Shown: piece by piece, positions 1 through 10,993 of the stretch | Numbering within the stretch: position 1 is the first letter of the stretch | How the letters are laid out: every line of letters starts with the position of its first letter | Source of the DNA: Streptomyces sp. H27-H5 | GTDB taxonomy: Bacteria > Actinomycetota > Actinomycetes > Streptomycetales > Streptomycetaceae | Length of the DNA: 64,000 nt | Assembly: GCF_026627505.1 (NCBI RefSeq) | Contig: NZ_JAPNLK010000003.1 | Span: 91,010 to 155,009, forward strand | Direction: 5' to 3' | Made by a program: the position numbers and the translations under genes | The notes under the pieces: model-generated | The model's database searches: none | Told to the model about the DNA's origin: nothing | Seen by the model: the letters and a program-made list of their open reading frames with translations, nothing else

Positions 1-92
1 GAGCGGTAGACGTGCGCCGCGGTCCGTTCGCCGAGTGCCTTGAGTCTGGTCGCGGTCGAGAAGGTGGAGAACCGATCCCGGTTCCCGGCCAT
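1..92 (-). CDS. divIC: Septum formation initiator DivIC/FtsB family protein, N-terminal fragment
   Basis: Only the first 30 codons lie in the window; the gene runs off the left edge. The ATG at 92 is preceded by GGGGAGG with about 7 nt spacing. The peptide begins MAGNRDRFSTFSTATRLKAL, the basic cytosolic tail typical of actinobacterial DivIC, which would be followed outside the window by a membrane helix and coiled coil. DivIC proteins act with FtsL/FtsQ at the division septum. It lies directly downstream of eno in the same direction, as in other streptomycetes (from memory, SCO3095 next to SCO3096). The identification rests on this short match plus context. Confidence 0.75.
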   Translation of the reverse strand, partial: MAGNRDRFSTFSTATRLKALGERTAAHVYR

Positions 93-122
93 GGTCCCGC
101 CTCCCCTGTGTGCGCTACGCAA

Positions 123-163
123 TACGTCCCCGCACACGGTACGGGACCGAGTGCGGGGACGTA
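123..163 (-). terminator. Hairpin downstream of eno
   Basis: Perfect 13-bp inverted repeat (TACGTCCCCGCAC with its complement) around a 15-nt loop, 34 nt past the eno stop. There is no T-run, which is normal for Streptomyces terminators. It separates eno from divIC. Confidence 0.6.
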
Positions 164-196
164 CGGAGGCCGGGGCGTGATTGGCCCCCGCCCTTC

Positions 197-1555
<1,359 letters not shown>

Positions 1556-1697
1556 CTAGAGCCTAACCGGCTCCGGCCACTCGGCCGGCCGACCGCCCGG
1601 GTCCTGGGACGAAAAAGGACCCGAATACCCTTCTTCCAGGACATACGGCTCTTGATCGTCGGCGGGATCGGGCGCCACCGGGCCCGGACACGCCACC

Positions 1698-1727
1698 GCC
1701 CGGCGCGTGGAGGGGTACGCGCCGGGC
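1698..1727 (-). terminator. Hairpin downstream of rpfA
   Basis: Perfect 11-bp stem (GCCCGGCGCGT) with 8-nt loop, about 40 nt beyond the rpfA stop and upstream of eno. Probable intrinsic terminator insulating rpfA from eno. Confidence 0.6.
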
Positions 1728-1765
1728 AGGGGTGCGTCAGGACTGACGCGGGGTCATCGGGGGGT

Positions 1766-2710
<945 letters not shown>

Positions 2711-2748
2711 GCTCGCGGTGACGAGCGATTCAGAAGGTAGACAGGTCT

Positions 2749-2780
2749 CCCCCCGATGTTCAACGAGCAACATCGGGGGG
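2749..2780. terminator. 12-bp hairpin between rpfC and the rpfA leader
   Basis: Perfect inverted repeat CCCCCCGATGTT / AACATCGGGGGG with an 8-nt loop. It lies 160 nt past the rpfC stop and just upstream of the riboswitch on the same strand. It is most simply a terminator for rpfC, or a structured element at the rpfA promoter. Between it and the rpfC stop (2781-2939) I see no gene. Confidence 0.5.
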
Positions 2781-2939
2781 AAAGGGCCCTACTTGCGTTC
2801 CGGTTAGGGACGTTTGCGCAGGTGAGGGCAGGGTTTGCAGCAGCTTCGATACGGGACACGCCAGTTGAGCGGAAGAGACGCATGTCTCACTTGCCGAAAC
2901 CGGACATTCGGATCTTAATGGGTGCCCGAACTGCCCCTA

Positions 2940-3950
2940 TTACTTGGTTAGATCCAGGTTCTGGCCGGGCTTGATGAGGTCCGCGTCCCCTCCGATGACC
3001 TGCTCGTTGGCCTCGTACAGCTTGGTCCAGCCGCCCTTGAGTCCCTTGGCGTCCGCGATGGCGGTCAGGCTGTCGCCCGCCTTCACCGTGTAGACGGGCT
3101 CCGGCGCGGTGTTGGGAACGGCCCCGAGGGCCTCGTCCGCCGCCGGGCCGCGGTGCTTGCCGCCGCCGTCCGTCGCCGAGTCGGTCGGGGTGCCCGTCGA
3201 GGCCGAGGGCGTGGTGGACGGGTCGGCCGGGTTCGGGTCCTTGGCGGGGTCCGAGGGGACGACCGGGGCGGTCGTGCCGCCCGGGGTGGTCGGGGCGACC
3301 GGCGGCTGGTTGCTCGGGCCGGTCGGAAGGGTCGGGTCCGGGTCCGGCATGACGGGCAGTCCGGTGTTGGGCCCCTGCGGGACGTCGGGCAGCGTGAACG
3401 AGGGCGTGCCGGACGGGCCGGGCAGGGTCGGGGCGGCCGCGGTGGGCGTCGGCACCCCGAAGTCGGTGGCCGGGGTGGAACCGCTCTTCGGCACCGAGGA
3501 GTCGGGGCGGGAGGGGGTGGGCGCCACCGGCGCGGGCGTCTCGACCCGGCCGGGGTCCACCGCGGCCGACGGACCCTGTCGCGTCAGGCCGGCCGAGGAC
3601 GCGCACAGCGGCCACGCCTGGGGGCCCTGCGAGGCCAGCACCTGTTCGGCGACGGCGATCTGCTGGGAGCGGCTGGCGAGGTCGGGACGCGTCGCGTAGT
3701 CGAGTCCGCCGGCCTCGTTCCACTGCTCCTGGGTGAACTGGAGCCCCCCGTAGGCGCCGCTGCCGTAGTTGGCGCTCCAGGAACCGCCGCTCTCGCACTC
3801 GGCGACCGTGTCCCACGTGCCGGCGTCGGCGGCGCTCGCGTTGGTTGCCGCGAGCAGCGGCAGGGCCAACGCGGAACCGGCGACTCCGGCAGTGACGACG
3901 AGTGCGGGTATTTGCTTGGGGCGTCTGTGGCGGCCGTTCCCGGAACGCAT
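2940..3950 (-). CDS. rpfC: Second secreted Rpf-domain protein with LysM domain (RpfC-like)
   Basis: Paralogue of the neighbouring RpfA and likely another secreted peptidoglycan hydrolase. The 336-aa protein has a signal peptide (about 1-41, ending ASAAD). The Rpf domain (about 45-115) carries catalytic Glu53 in ECESGGSW and a YGGLQFTQEQW core. A long Pro/Thr/Ser/Gly linker of about 170 residues follows, then a C-terminal LysM domain (YTVKAGDSLTAIADAKG). The ATG at 3950 has GAAAGG about 9 nt upstream; a longer in-frame start at 4007 would add a non-signal-like stretch before the basic n-region and is rejected. Position matches S. coelicolor SCO3098, named rpfC (from memory). No riboswitch-sized leader exists here, unlike rpfA, so the two paralogues should be controlled differently. 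Confidence 0.85.
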   Translation of the reverse strand: MRSGNGRHRRPKQIPALVVTAGVAGSALALPLLAATNASAADAGTWDTVAECESGGSWSANYGSGAYGGLQFTQEQWNEAGGLDYATRPDLASRSQQIAVAEQVLASQGPQAWPLCASSAGLTRQGPSAAVDPGRVETPAPVAPTPSRPDSSVPKSGSTPATDFGVPTPTAAAPTLPGPSGTPSFTLPDVPQGPNTGLPVMPDPDPTLPTGPSNQPPVAPTTPGGTTAPVVPSDPAKDPNPADPSTTPSASTGTPTDSATDGGGKHRGPAADEALGAVPNTAPEPVYTVKAGDSLTAIADAKGLKGGWTKLYEANEQVIGGDADLIKPGQNLDLTK

Positions 3951-3988
3951 GAGGCTGTACCTTTCGCATAACGGCGGGGTAACGGCAG

Positions 3989-4018
3989 AACCTAGCGGCC
4001 TTGGCACACAAGTAACAA
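3989..4018 (-). promoter_or_regulatory. Candidate promoter of rpfC
   Basis: Minus-strand TTGTTA (4013-4018) and TAGGTT (3989-3994) with an 18-nt spacer, giving a short leader to the ATG at 3950. Resembles a vegetative (HrdB-type) promoter. Inference from sequence only. Confidence 0.4.
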
Positions 4019-4064
4019 GTTTGATCGGAAACTGACTCGCGGTCAGGCCGGCCCCGGTCGCGCC

Positions 4065-5342
4065 TCAGTCGTTTCGGGGTGTGAAGCGGACCGGAAGGGT
4101 GCGCAGGCCACGCATGATGAGTCCGCCCCGCCAGCGCAGGTCCGCAGGTGGAACAGCGAGTTCCAGATCCGGCAGACGCATCAGCAAACTCTTGAGCGCC
4201 GTCTGTCCCTCCAGGCGCGCGAGCGGCGCACCGAGGCAGTAATGGATCCCGTGCCCGTATCCGAGGTGCTGATTGTCACTCCGGGACAGGTCCAGAGTGT
4301 CCGGTTCCGCGAACCTTGCGGGGTCCCGGTCCGCGGCCGCGAGGACCACCAGCACCGGATCGCCGGTCGCGATGTCGCGCCCGCCGAGGGTCAGCGGTTC
4401 GGTGGCGAACCGCCAGGTCGCCAGTTCCACGGGCCCGTCGTACCGCAACAGCTCCTCGACACCGGTCTCCAGCAGCCCGCTCTCGCCGGCGGCGAGGGAG
4501 ACCTGGAGGCGCTCGCGCTGCTCCGGGTTCATGAAGAGGGAGTGGACGCCGTTCCCGATGAGGTTCACGGTCGTCTCGAAGCCGGCGAAGAGCAGGATGA
4601 AGGCCATCGCGGTGGCCTCGGCCTCCGTCAGGTGGTCGCCGTGATCGCCGGCCCGGATCAGATCCGAGATCAGGTCGTTGCCCAGATCGTCCCGTTTGCG
4701 GTGGATGAGTTCCCCGAGGTAGGTCCGCATCCGCTTGACGGAACGGGCGACCCCGCCGCGCGGTCCGCCGCCGTGTCGGATCATCATCCCGGCCCAGTCC
4801 CGGAAGTCGTCCTGGTCCTCGCGCGGTACGCCGAGCATCTCGCAGATGGCGTAGATGGGGAGCGGGAAGGCGAACTCGTGGATGAGGTCAGCCTCCCCCT
4901 TCGCGGCGAACCCGTCGATGAGGTGGTCGGTGAGCTCCTGGACGCGCGGGGCGAACTCCGCCACCCGGCGCGGGGTGAACGCCTTCGACACCAGCCGCCG
5001 CAGCCGGGTGTGGTCCGGCGGGTCGATGTTCAGCAGGTGCGTCATCAGCTCCGCCTTGCGCTCCCCCGGGATGCCGGTCTTGCCCTTGGCGTGCGCCGGC
5101 TCCGCGTGGTGCGCCGGGTTCTTGCTGAGGCGCTGGTCGGCGAGGGCCTGGCGGGCGTCCGCGTACCGGGTCACCAGCCAGGCCTCCACGCCGCTCGGGA
5201 GCTTGGTGCGGTGCACGGGGGAGTGCTCGCGCAGCCAGGCGTACGCCGGGTACGGGTCGGTGGCGAACTCCCAGTCGAACAGGGTGGGGCCCTGGGGGGA
5301 GGAGGTCTCGTCGGCGGGTTCCGCGGGGGTCGGCTCATGCAC
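4065..5342 (-). CDS. Cytochrome P450 (CYP107-like)
   Basis: Soluble bacterial class I P450 of 425 aa, expected to hydroxylate a small molecule using ferredoxin and ferredoxin reductase. Visible motifs: I-helix oxygen-activation motif AGFETTVN, K-helix ExxR (EELLRY), the meander DPARFAEP, and the haem loop LGYGHGIHYCLGAPLARLE with the thiolate Cys at about 369. The start is uncertain: GTG at 5342 gives the usual P450 N-terminus, but the nearest GGAGG is 18 nt upstream. By position it corresponds to S. coelicolor CYP107U1 (SCO3099), which has been linked to sporulation and antibiotic production (from memory). No ferredoxin gene is adjacent. It is transcribed away from the flavohaemoglobin gene. 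Confidence 0.9.
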   Translation of the reverse strand: MHEPTPAEPADETSSPQGPTLFDWEFATDPYPAYAWLREHSPVHRTKLPSGVEAWLVTRYADARQALADQRLSKNPAHHAEPAHAKGKTGIPGERKAELMTHLLNIDPPDHTRLRRLVSKAFTPRRVAEFAPRVQELTDHLIDGFAAKGEADLIHEFAFPLPIYAICEMLGVPREDQDDFRDWAGMMIRHGGGPRGGVARSVKRMRTYLGELIHRKRDDLGNDLISDLIRAGDHGDHLTEAEATAMAFILLFAGFETTVNLIGNGVHSLFMNPEQRERLQVSLAAGESGLLETGVEELLRYDGPVELATWRFATEPLTLGGRDIATGDPVLVVLAAADRDPARFAEPDTLDLSRSDNQHLGYGHGIHYCLGAPLARLEGQTALKSLLMRLPDLELAVPPADLRWRGGLIMRGLRTLPVRFTPRND

Positions 5343-5419
5343 CCGCTGACCGTATCCCGGCCTCCGCACGCCATCCCATATGGGTGCTTCGTCGCGGCTG
5401 TCCGTAGATCCGCCGAGGC

Positions 5420-5450
5420 TTGACCCCGCCCGCTCCGCCGTTCCTACTTT
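5420..5450 (+). promoter_or_regulatory. Candidate promoter for a leaderless flavohaemoglobin mRNA
   Basis: TTGACC (5420-5425) and TACTTT (5445-5450) separated by 19 nt. Transcription would begin about 7 nt later, at the GTG at 5458. No Shine-Dalgarno sequence precedes that GTG, consistent with a leaderless transcript. Inference. Confidence 0.45.
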
Positions 5451-5457
5451 CGCTGTT

Positions 5458-6660
5458 GTGGACGTGAGGATCTTGAAGAGCAGTTTCGCGGTGGTGGAGC
5501 GACGGGCCGAGCACGCCGTCAAGTACTTCTACACGCACCTCTTCTGGCACCACCCCGAAGTCCGCCCGCTCTTCCCCTCCTCCCCGGCGGACATGGAACG
5601 CCAGCGGGACCGGCTCTTCGCCGCCCTCACCCACGTGGTCACCCACCTGGAGAACGAGACCCTCGTCCCCTACCTCCGCGACCTCGGCCGTGACCACCGC
5701 AAGTTCCGGGTCGGCCCCGAGCACTACGCGGCCGTCGGCACCAGCCTGCTCGCCGCCCTCGCCGAGACCTCCGGCGAGACCTGGACACCCAACGTGGAGA
5801 AGGCCTGGGCCGAGGCCTACCAGGTGATCGCCGACGCGATGACGGCCGGCGCCGCCGAGAGCACCGACCCGCCCTGGTGGGACGCCGAGATCGTCCGCCA
5901 CCTCCAGTACGGGCAGGACGTCGCCGTGCTGACGCTGCGCCCCGACCTCCCGCTCCCCTATCTCCCCGGCCAGTACGTGAGCGTGAGCAGCGCCCGCGTC
6001 CCGACCACCTGGCGCACCTACTCCCTGGCCAACGCGCCCCGCCCCGACGGCACCGTCGACCTGCACGTCAGCCGGATCGAGGAGGGCAGGCTGTCGCAGG
6101 TGCTGGTCCGCGAGGCACGGCCCGGGGAGACGTTGCGACTGGGCGCGCCCGGAGGCCGGCTCACGCTGCGCCGCGAGGACCGCCCGGTCACCTTCATCGC
6201 CGCCGGCACCGGTTGGGCCCCGATCCGGGCCATGCTGGAGGACCTCGCGGACGACCCTCCCGACCAGGACCTACGGCTCTTCGTCGTCGCCCGGGACGCC
6301 GCGCACCTCTACGACCGGCCGTTCATCGACGCGTACGCCGGCGCCCACCGCCGGCTCGCCGTCACCTACCTCACGCCCGCCCCCGGGCAGCACCGCAACC
6401 AGGCCACCGCCCGGCTGGCGACCGCACTCGGCCACCGCGGCCTGTGGCGGGACCAGGACGTCTACCTCGGCGGGCCGGCGCAGTTCATCGAGGAGACCGC
6501 GTACCTCCTGGAGGAACTCGGCGCCCGGCCCGACCGGATCTTCCACGACGCGATCCCCGCGGGCGACCCCGCGCGGACCCGCCCGGTCGGCTTCGGGGAG
6601 TGGTTCCTGAGCCCGCCGGACCCGCACTGGCACAACCCCTCGGGGCGCGCCCCGCTGTAG
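5458..6660 (+). CDS. Flavohaemoglobin-like protein (globin + FAD/NAD reductase), probable nitric oxide dioxygenase
   Basis: About 400 aa. The N-terminal globin domain (about 5-135) keeps the distal Tyr25 in YFYTHLF, Phe39 at the CD corner and proximal His89 in GPEHY. The C-terminal ferredoxin-reductase module (about 145-390) has the FAD-binding RTYSLAN motif and an AAGTGWAPI nicotinamide-nucleotide loop. Family members oxidise NO to nitrate or reduce other haem ligands using NAD(P)H. The start could be GTG 5458 or GTG 5464; neither has a ribosome site, so a leaderless mRNA is likely. It is divergent from the P450 gene and convergent with mazG, with a 31-bp gap. Activity as an NO dioxygenase is inferred from architecture. 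Confidence 0.85.
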   Translation: MDVRILKSSFAVVERRAEHAVKYFYTHLFWHHPEVRPLFPSSPADMERQRDRLFAALTHVVTHLENETLVPYLRDLGRDHRKFRVGPEHYAAVGTSLLAALAETSGETWTPNVEKAWAEAYQVIADAMTAGAAESTDPPWWDAEIVRHLQYGQDVAVLTLRPDLPLPYLPGQYVSVSSARVPTTWRTYSLANAPRPDGTVDLHVSRIEEGRLSQVLVREARPGETLRLGAPGGRLTLRREDRPVTFIAAGTGWAPIRAMLEDLADDPPDQDLRLFVVARDAAHLYDRPFIDAYAGAHRRLAVTYLTPAPGQHRNQATARLATALGHRGLWRDQDVYLGGPAQFIEETAYLLEELGARPDRIFHDAIPAGDPARTRPVGFGEWFLSPPDPHWHNPSGRAPL

Positions 6661-6691
6661 GCCCTGCCGTCGACGCGCCGCCCGGCGCGGG

Positions 6692-7669
6692 TCAGGCGTC
6701 GGCGCCCTCCGCCGCCCGGATCGCGTCCCGGTAGACGCGGGCCGCGGCGCGCAGTGCGGTCTCGGGGTCGACGCCCGCCGCCTCGGCGCGCGCCGCCAGT
6801 TCCAGCAGCTCGTAGCCGACGCCCTCGCCCCGGGGCAGTTCCACCGCGATGCCGCCCGTGCGGGCCCGGCCGGCCAGCTTGGCCGCGAGCGCGAGACCGG
6901 GCTGGGCGACCGGGACCCCGTCCGTGACCGACGCGCGGCGCTTCTCGACCGCCTTGGTGGCCTGCCAGTGCGCGTTGACGTCCTCGGGCGTCTCGGCCCG
7001 CGCGTCGCCGAAGACGTGCGGGTGCCGGCGGATCAGCTTGTCGACCAGGTCCCCGGCCACGTCGTCGATGGAGAACGGCTCGTCGGCGTGCTCCTGCGCG
7101 ATCCGGGCGTGGAAGAAGACCTGGAGCAGGACGTCGCCCAACTCCTCGCGCAGTTCCTCCCGGTCCCCGGACTCGATCGCCTCGACCAGCTCGTACGCCT
7201 CCTCGATGGCGTACTTCACGAGGGCCTCGTGGGTCTGCGCCGAGGTCCAGGGGCATTCCCGCCGCACCCGGTCCATCACCTGCACCAGGTCGAGCAGCCG
7301 CGCGCCGGGCAGGTCGTAGGAGCCGGGCAGCAGTTCCAGGTCCGGCATCGCGACCCGACCGGAGCCGGCCAGGCGGGCGAGGCCGTCGGTGAGCCGCTGG
7401 TCGCCCTCGCCGCTCGGCAGGACCACGACGGTGGCGCCGCCGGCGCAGGCCTCGACGAGTTCGTGGGCGTCGGGGACCGCGTGGAGCACCTCGACACCCG
7501 CCTCGCGCAGGTACGGAAGCTGCGGGTGGTCGGGATCGGCGCACAGCACCCGGTCCGCGGCGTGCAGGATCTGCCACGCGGACCAGGACAGCAGGCCGGG
7601 GGCGACCCGGTGGCTGGTGGTCAGCAGGACGATGCGGCCGGTGGGCTCGGGGGTCGCGTGCTCAGTCAC
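6692..7669 (-). CDS. mazG: Nucleoside triphosphate pyrophosphohydrolase MazG
   Basis: Hydrolyses NTPs/dNTPs to the monophosphate and pyrophosphate, a cytosolic house-cleaning enzyme that can also affect alarmone pools. The MazG core (about residues 115-235) shows CPWTSAQTHEALVKYAIEE and the metal-binding EEAYELVEAI ... EELREELGDVLLQ pattern (ExxE then ExxD), followed by IRRHPHVFGD and NAHWQATKAVEK. The N-terminal 110 residues resemble a degraded tetrapyrrole-methylase-like domain seen in other MazG fusions. Start GTG at 7669 with GGAGGT 11 nt upstream. It precedes, with convergent orientation, the flavohaemoglobin gene. Length (325 aa) is usual for streptomycetes. Confidence 0.93.
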   Translation of the reverse strand: MTEHATPEPTGRIVLLTTSHRVAPGLLSWSAWQILHAADRVLCADPDHPQLPYLREAGVEVLHAVPDAHELVEACAGGATVVVLPSGEGDQRLTDGLARLAGSGRVAMPDLELLPGSYDLPGARLLDLVQVMDRVRRECPWTSAQTHEALVKYAIEEAYELVEAIESGDREELREELGDVLLQVFFHARIAQEHADEPFSIDDVAGDLVDKLIRRHPHVFGDARAETPEDVNAHWQATKAVEKRRASVTDGVPVAQPGLALAAKLAGRARTGGIAVELPRGEGVGYELLELAARAEAAGVDPETALRAAARVYRDAIRAAEGADA

Positions 7670-7697
7670 CCCCCGAACCTACCTCCGGACGGGCGAC

Positions 7698-8327
7698 TCA
7701 GGTCCCGGCGGGTACGGCCTGCTCGGGCCGGGTCCGCTGGATGATCCACGGGGTGGTCCCGTCACCGAGCCGGATCCCCTCGGCGTCCCAGCTGCCGTAG
7801 CGCGGGTTGACCTCGATGCCCAGTTTCTCGGCGGCCGCCGACGCGGGGGCGGTGAGCTTGTCCTTGCCGTACTTGTCCATGAGCTTCGACAGGAGCAGCT
7901 GGTCCGTGACGAAGCGGTCGATCTGGCCGGGGGCCGTCACCGCCTCCTGGAGGATCGCCGCCTGGAACTTCTGCGGGCCGCCGCTGCTGTCGACGAACTG
8001 CTTGCGCTGCTCCTCCAGCTCCCTCGTGGTGAGGGTGATCCCGGCGTCCTCGGCCACCCTGTCGAGGATCCGGCTGTTGATCATCGCGCGCAGCTTGGTC
8101 CGCTCCAGTCGCGGGGAGCTCTCCACGAGTTCGGCCGGCGTGGGGGTCGTGGACCGGTTCTGTGCGGCGCGTACGTCGTTCACCTGGGCCTGGAGCGCTG
8201 AGGTGGTGATCCGTTCGCCGCCGACCACGGCTGCCGTGCCGGGGCGGGTCTCGTTCGAGCAGGCGGACAGCAGGGGAGCCGCCGCGAGCAGGACGGCGGA
8301 GACGGAGAGCGCAGTGCGACGGTGCAA
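7698..8327 (-). CDS. SurA N-terminal-domain lipoprotein
   Basis: Probable exported lipoprotein of 209 aa. A signal sequence with a lipobox (LLSAC, lipidated Cys about residue 23) is followed by VVGGERITTSALQAQVND, the start of the SurA-like chaperone domain. The middle is helical and charged. A PPIase domain is not evident, so a chaperone-like role in protein folding outside the membrane is inferred. The start is a TTG at 8327 with GGAGG 5 nt upstream; no better in-frame ATG or GTG exists. It lies 28 bp upstream of mazG in the same direction and may share its transcript. Confidence 0.82.
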   Translation of the reverse strand: MHRRTALSVSAVLLAAAPLLSACSNETRPGTAAVVGGERITTSALQAQVNDVRAAQNRSTTPTPAELVESSPRLERTKLRAMINSRILDRVAEDAGITLTTRELEEQRKQFVDSSGGPQKFQAAILQEAVTAPGQIDRFVTDQLLLSKLMDKYGKDKLTAPASAAAEKLGIEVNPRYGSWDAEGIRLGDGTTPWIIQRTRPEQAVPAGT

Positions 8328-8519
8328 AGGAGCCTCCAGGGCCGGGAGATTGTGCGTCGATGCACAAGGGCCGTGCGGTGATCGATGTTATGCAGTCAGG
8401 GTGATCCGAGCCACTGGTTCGACCAACGATTCCGAGCGTGTTGGGGTGCGCGAGTGTTGGCGCGCCGGTCACCCCGGCGCCATCCCGGCGTCCTCCGCGT
8501 CTGCCAGGGTCGGCCCACC

Positions 8520-10973
8520 ATGTCGACACCGCACAGCTCCCCGCGGCGCCGCAGCCTGTTCGGCTCGGCGCTCGCCGCCCTGATCACGACGGTGGCCGTG
8601 TGTGCCGGGGACGCCGTCGCGCGCGTCTTCCCGTACGGGCCCCGCCACCGCAGCGTCAACGACCTCGGCAACCAGTTCGTGCCGTTCCACGCGTACCTGT
8701 GGGACCTGCTGCACGGGCGCGCCGAGGGCGGCCTGCTCCTCAACTGGCGTTCCGGGTACGGGACGAGCTTCCTGCCGGACTTCGGGACGTACCTGTCGAG
8801 CCCGTTCGCGGTGCTCGTCGGGGTCTTCCCGCGCGCCGACATCGACCTCGCCGTGTACGTGGTCACCGTGCTCAAGACGGCGGCCGCGGCCGCCGCGATG
8901 GCGTGGTTGCTGCGCACGCAGCGGCGCGGGCCGTGGTGGGCGGCGGGGCTGCTCGGGGCCTCGTACGCGCTGTGCGGCTGGTCGGTGATCGAGGCCGCGT
9001 ACAACCCGATGTGGCTGGACGGGCTGATCGCGTTCCCGCTCCTGTGTCTGACGGGTGAATGGGCCCTGCGCGGCCGACGTCCCGGGGCGGCGGCGCTGGT
9101 CGTGGCCGTGTGTTGGACGGCGAACTTCTACACCGCGTACATGGCGACCCTGGGCGCGGCGCTGGTGCTCGTGGTGCGGTTGGCGCAGGACCGGGACGTG
9201 GTGCGCGAGGGGCGGGGCGTGCTCGGTCGGGCGCGGGTGCCGGTTCGGGCCGCGACGGCGACCGTGCTGGGCGTCGCGCTGGCCTCGCCCGTGCTGGCGC
9301 CGCTGTTCCTCAGTTCGAGGCAGGCGTATCCGGGGTGGTCCAAGGAGTTCGCGCCGGCGGCGACCGGGGACCTGTTGGCGCGACTGCTGCCCGCCACGTA
9401 CTCCTTCTCCTCACCCGCCCTGTTCGTCGGTACCGGGACGCTGCTGCTGGTGGCGGCGCTGCCGTTCCACCGGGCGGTGCCGGCGCGGGCCCGACTGTGG
9501 TGGACGGGGCTCGTGGTGGCGGTGCTGCTCTCGCTCCAGTGGGCGCCGACCCATCTGGCGTGGCACGCCTTCGCGACCCCGAACGGCAGCCCGTACCGGC
9601 AGACCTTCGTGCTCGCCGGGATCGTGGTCATCGCCGCCTGGACCGGGCTGGCGGCCGGCCCGCCGGGGGTGCGGGCGCTGGCCTCGGGCGCGGGGGTGCT
9701 CTGTCTGGCCGCGCTCGGGGCGACCGGCAGCCCGCTCGCGACCGGCTGGGGGTACGCGCTGTTCGGCGGCGGGCTGGCGGTGGCCGGCTGGGCGTGGTGG
9801 GCGCTGCGCGGCCGGCGCCTCGCGCTCCCGGCGGCCGGGCTGCTGGTCGCGGTCCTGGTGGGCCAGGCCGCGGCGACCATCGCGTACGGACACCTGGGCA
9901 AGCTCGGCGGGCTGGACGACCACCCCTCCTGGGGGCCCGCGCACACGGCGCGCGCCGAGGCGTTGGCGGGCGCCGAGGGGTGGCCCGGGTATCGGACCGA
10001 CGCGGGCCGGCCGGCGCTGACGGGCAACGATCCGCTGCTGCTGGGCGGTGAGGGCGGGGCGTACTACAGCAGCCACACCCCGGACGTGTTCACCCGCACG
10101 ATGGTCGCCCTCGGGGCGGGCTGGACCTCGCGGGGCCGCAGTGTCCAGAGCCTCGACAATCCGGTGACCGACGCCGTCTTCGCGGTCGGGGCGCGGCTGC
10201 GGCCCGACGGCACGATCGGCCGGGCGACGGCCGCGCCGCTGGTCACGGTCCGGCCGCCGGGTCCCCCGCTCGCCTACGGCCCCTCCCCCTTCGCCAACCA
10301 GGAACTCCTGTTGGGCGCACGGGTCTACGAGGCTCCGCTCACGCCGGGCGTCTGTCGGGCGGGCACCGAGGCGTTCCTGTGGGCCCCGGAGTACAACGGC
10401 ACCGCCCGGCTCGCGGACGGCACCGCGTTCCGGCTGAACGCCCGTCCGCCGCGCAACCGGGCCGCGCTCCAGCCGATGGGCGTCGCGCACGGTCCCGCCT
10501 CGCGGTTGCTCTTCGAGCGGTCCGCGCCGGCCCGTTGGGAGCTGGCATGCCTGGACCGGGCCCGGTTGGACACGGCGGTGGCCGCGCTGCGGGCCGACGC
10601 GCCGACCGCGCTCCGGGTCGACGCGTCGGGCGTGCGGGCCACCCTGCGGCCGGGCACGACCGGCACGCTGGTGGTGTCGGCGCCGGCGATCGCGGGCTGG
10701 ACCTGCGGCGGCCGTCCGGCGAGCGCCCACCTGGGTCTGGTCGCCGTCCCCGTGGGCCCCGACACCCGCTCGGTGACGTGTACGTTCCGCCCGCCGGGCC
10801 TGGTGCCGGGCGCGGCGGCCGCGGCGGTCGCCCTCCTGGTCCTGCTCGTCCGGCTCGTCCCGTTCGGCCGGTTGCGGCGCGGGGCCGGTGGGGGGCGGCG
10901 TACCGGCTCGCGGCCGTCGGTCCCGTCCGGTACGCCGTCCGGTCGGGCGGAGGCTGCCGGCGTCCGGGTCTGA
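8520..10973 (+). CDS. YfhO-family polytopic membrane protein
   Basis: Large integral membrane protein (817 aa). After a short basic tail and a first helix (ALAALITTVAVCAGD) comes the family signature NDLGNQFVPFHAYLWDLL, then RSGYGTSFLPDFGTYLSSPF and about a dozen hydrophobic helices. The C-terminal third is an extracytoplasmic domain (about residues 520-770) closed by a last helix before a Gly/Arg-rich tail. YfhO-like proteins are GT-C-type glycosyltransferases or their relatives (in Bacillus, glycosylating lipoteichoic acid); the substrate here is unknown. The ATG at 8520 is preceded by AGGG at about 11 nt. Its end is only 20 bp from the convergent kinase gene. Confidence 0.8.
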   Translation: MSTPHSSPRRRSLFGSALAALITTVAVCAGDAVARVFPYGPRHRSVNDLGNQFVPFHAYLWDLLHGRAEGGLLLNWRSGYGTSFLPDFGTYLSSPFAVLVGVFPRADIDLAVYVVTVLKTAAAAAAMAWLLRTQRRGPWWAAGLLGASYALCGWSVIEAAYNPMWLDGLIAFPLLCLTGEWALRGRRPGAAALVVAVCWTANFYTAYMATLGAALVLVVRLAQDRDVVREGRGVLGRARVPVRAATATVLGVALASPVLAPLFLSSRQAYPGWSKEFAPAATGDLLARLLPATYSFSSPALFVGTGTLLLVAALPFHRAVPARARLWWTGLVVAVLLSLQWAPTHLAWHAFATPNGSPYRQTFVLAGIVVIAAWTGLAAGPPGVRALASGAGVLCLAALGATGSPLATGWGYALFGGGLAVAGWAWWALRGRRLALPAAGLLVAVLVGQAAATIAYGHLGKLGGLDDHPSWGPAHTARAEALAGAEGWPGYRTDAGRPALTGNDPLLLGGEGGAYYSSHTPDVFTRTMVALGAGWTSRGRSVQSLDNPVTDAVFAVGARLRPDGTIGRATAAPLVTVRPPGPPLAYGPSPFANQELLLGARVYEAPLTPGVCRAGTEAFLWAPEYNGTARLADGTAFRLNARPPRNRAALQPMGVAHGPASRLLFERSAPARWELACLDRARLDTAVAALRADAPTALRVDASGVRATLRPGTTGTLVVSAPAIAGWTCGGRPASAHLGLVAVPVGPDTRSVTCTFRPPGLVPGAAAAAVALLVLLVRLVPFGRLRRGAGGGRRTGSRPSVPSGTPSGRAEAAGVRV

Positions 10974-10993
10974 GCGCGGCCCGGGCGCGGGGG

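Noticed and set aside
4065..6660. P450 plus reductase as a biosynthetic gene cluster
   Set aside because: The genes are divergent, and the reductase is fused to a globin; no synthase, tailoring or resistance genes adjoin.
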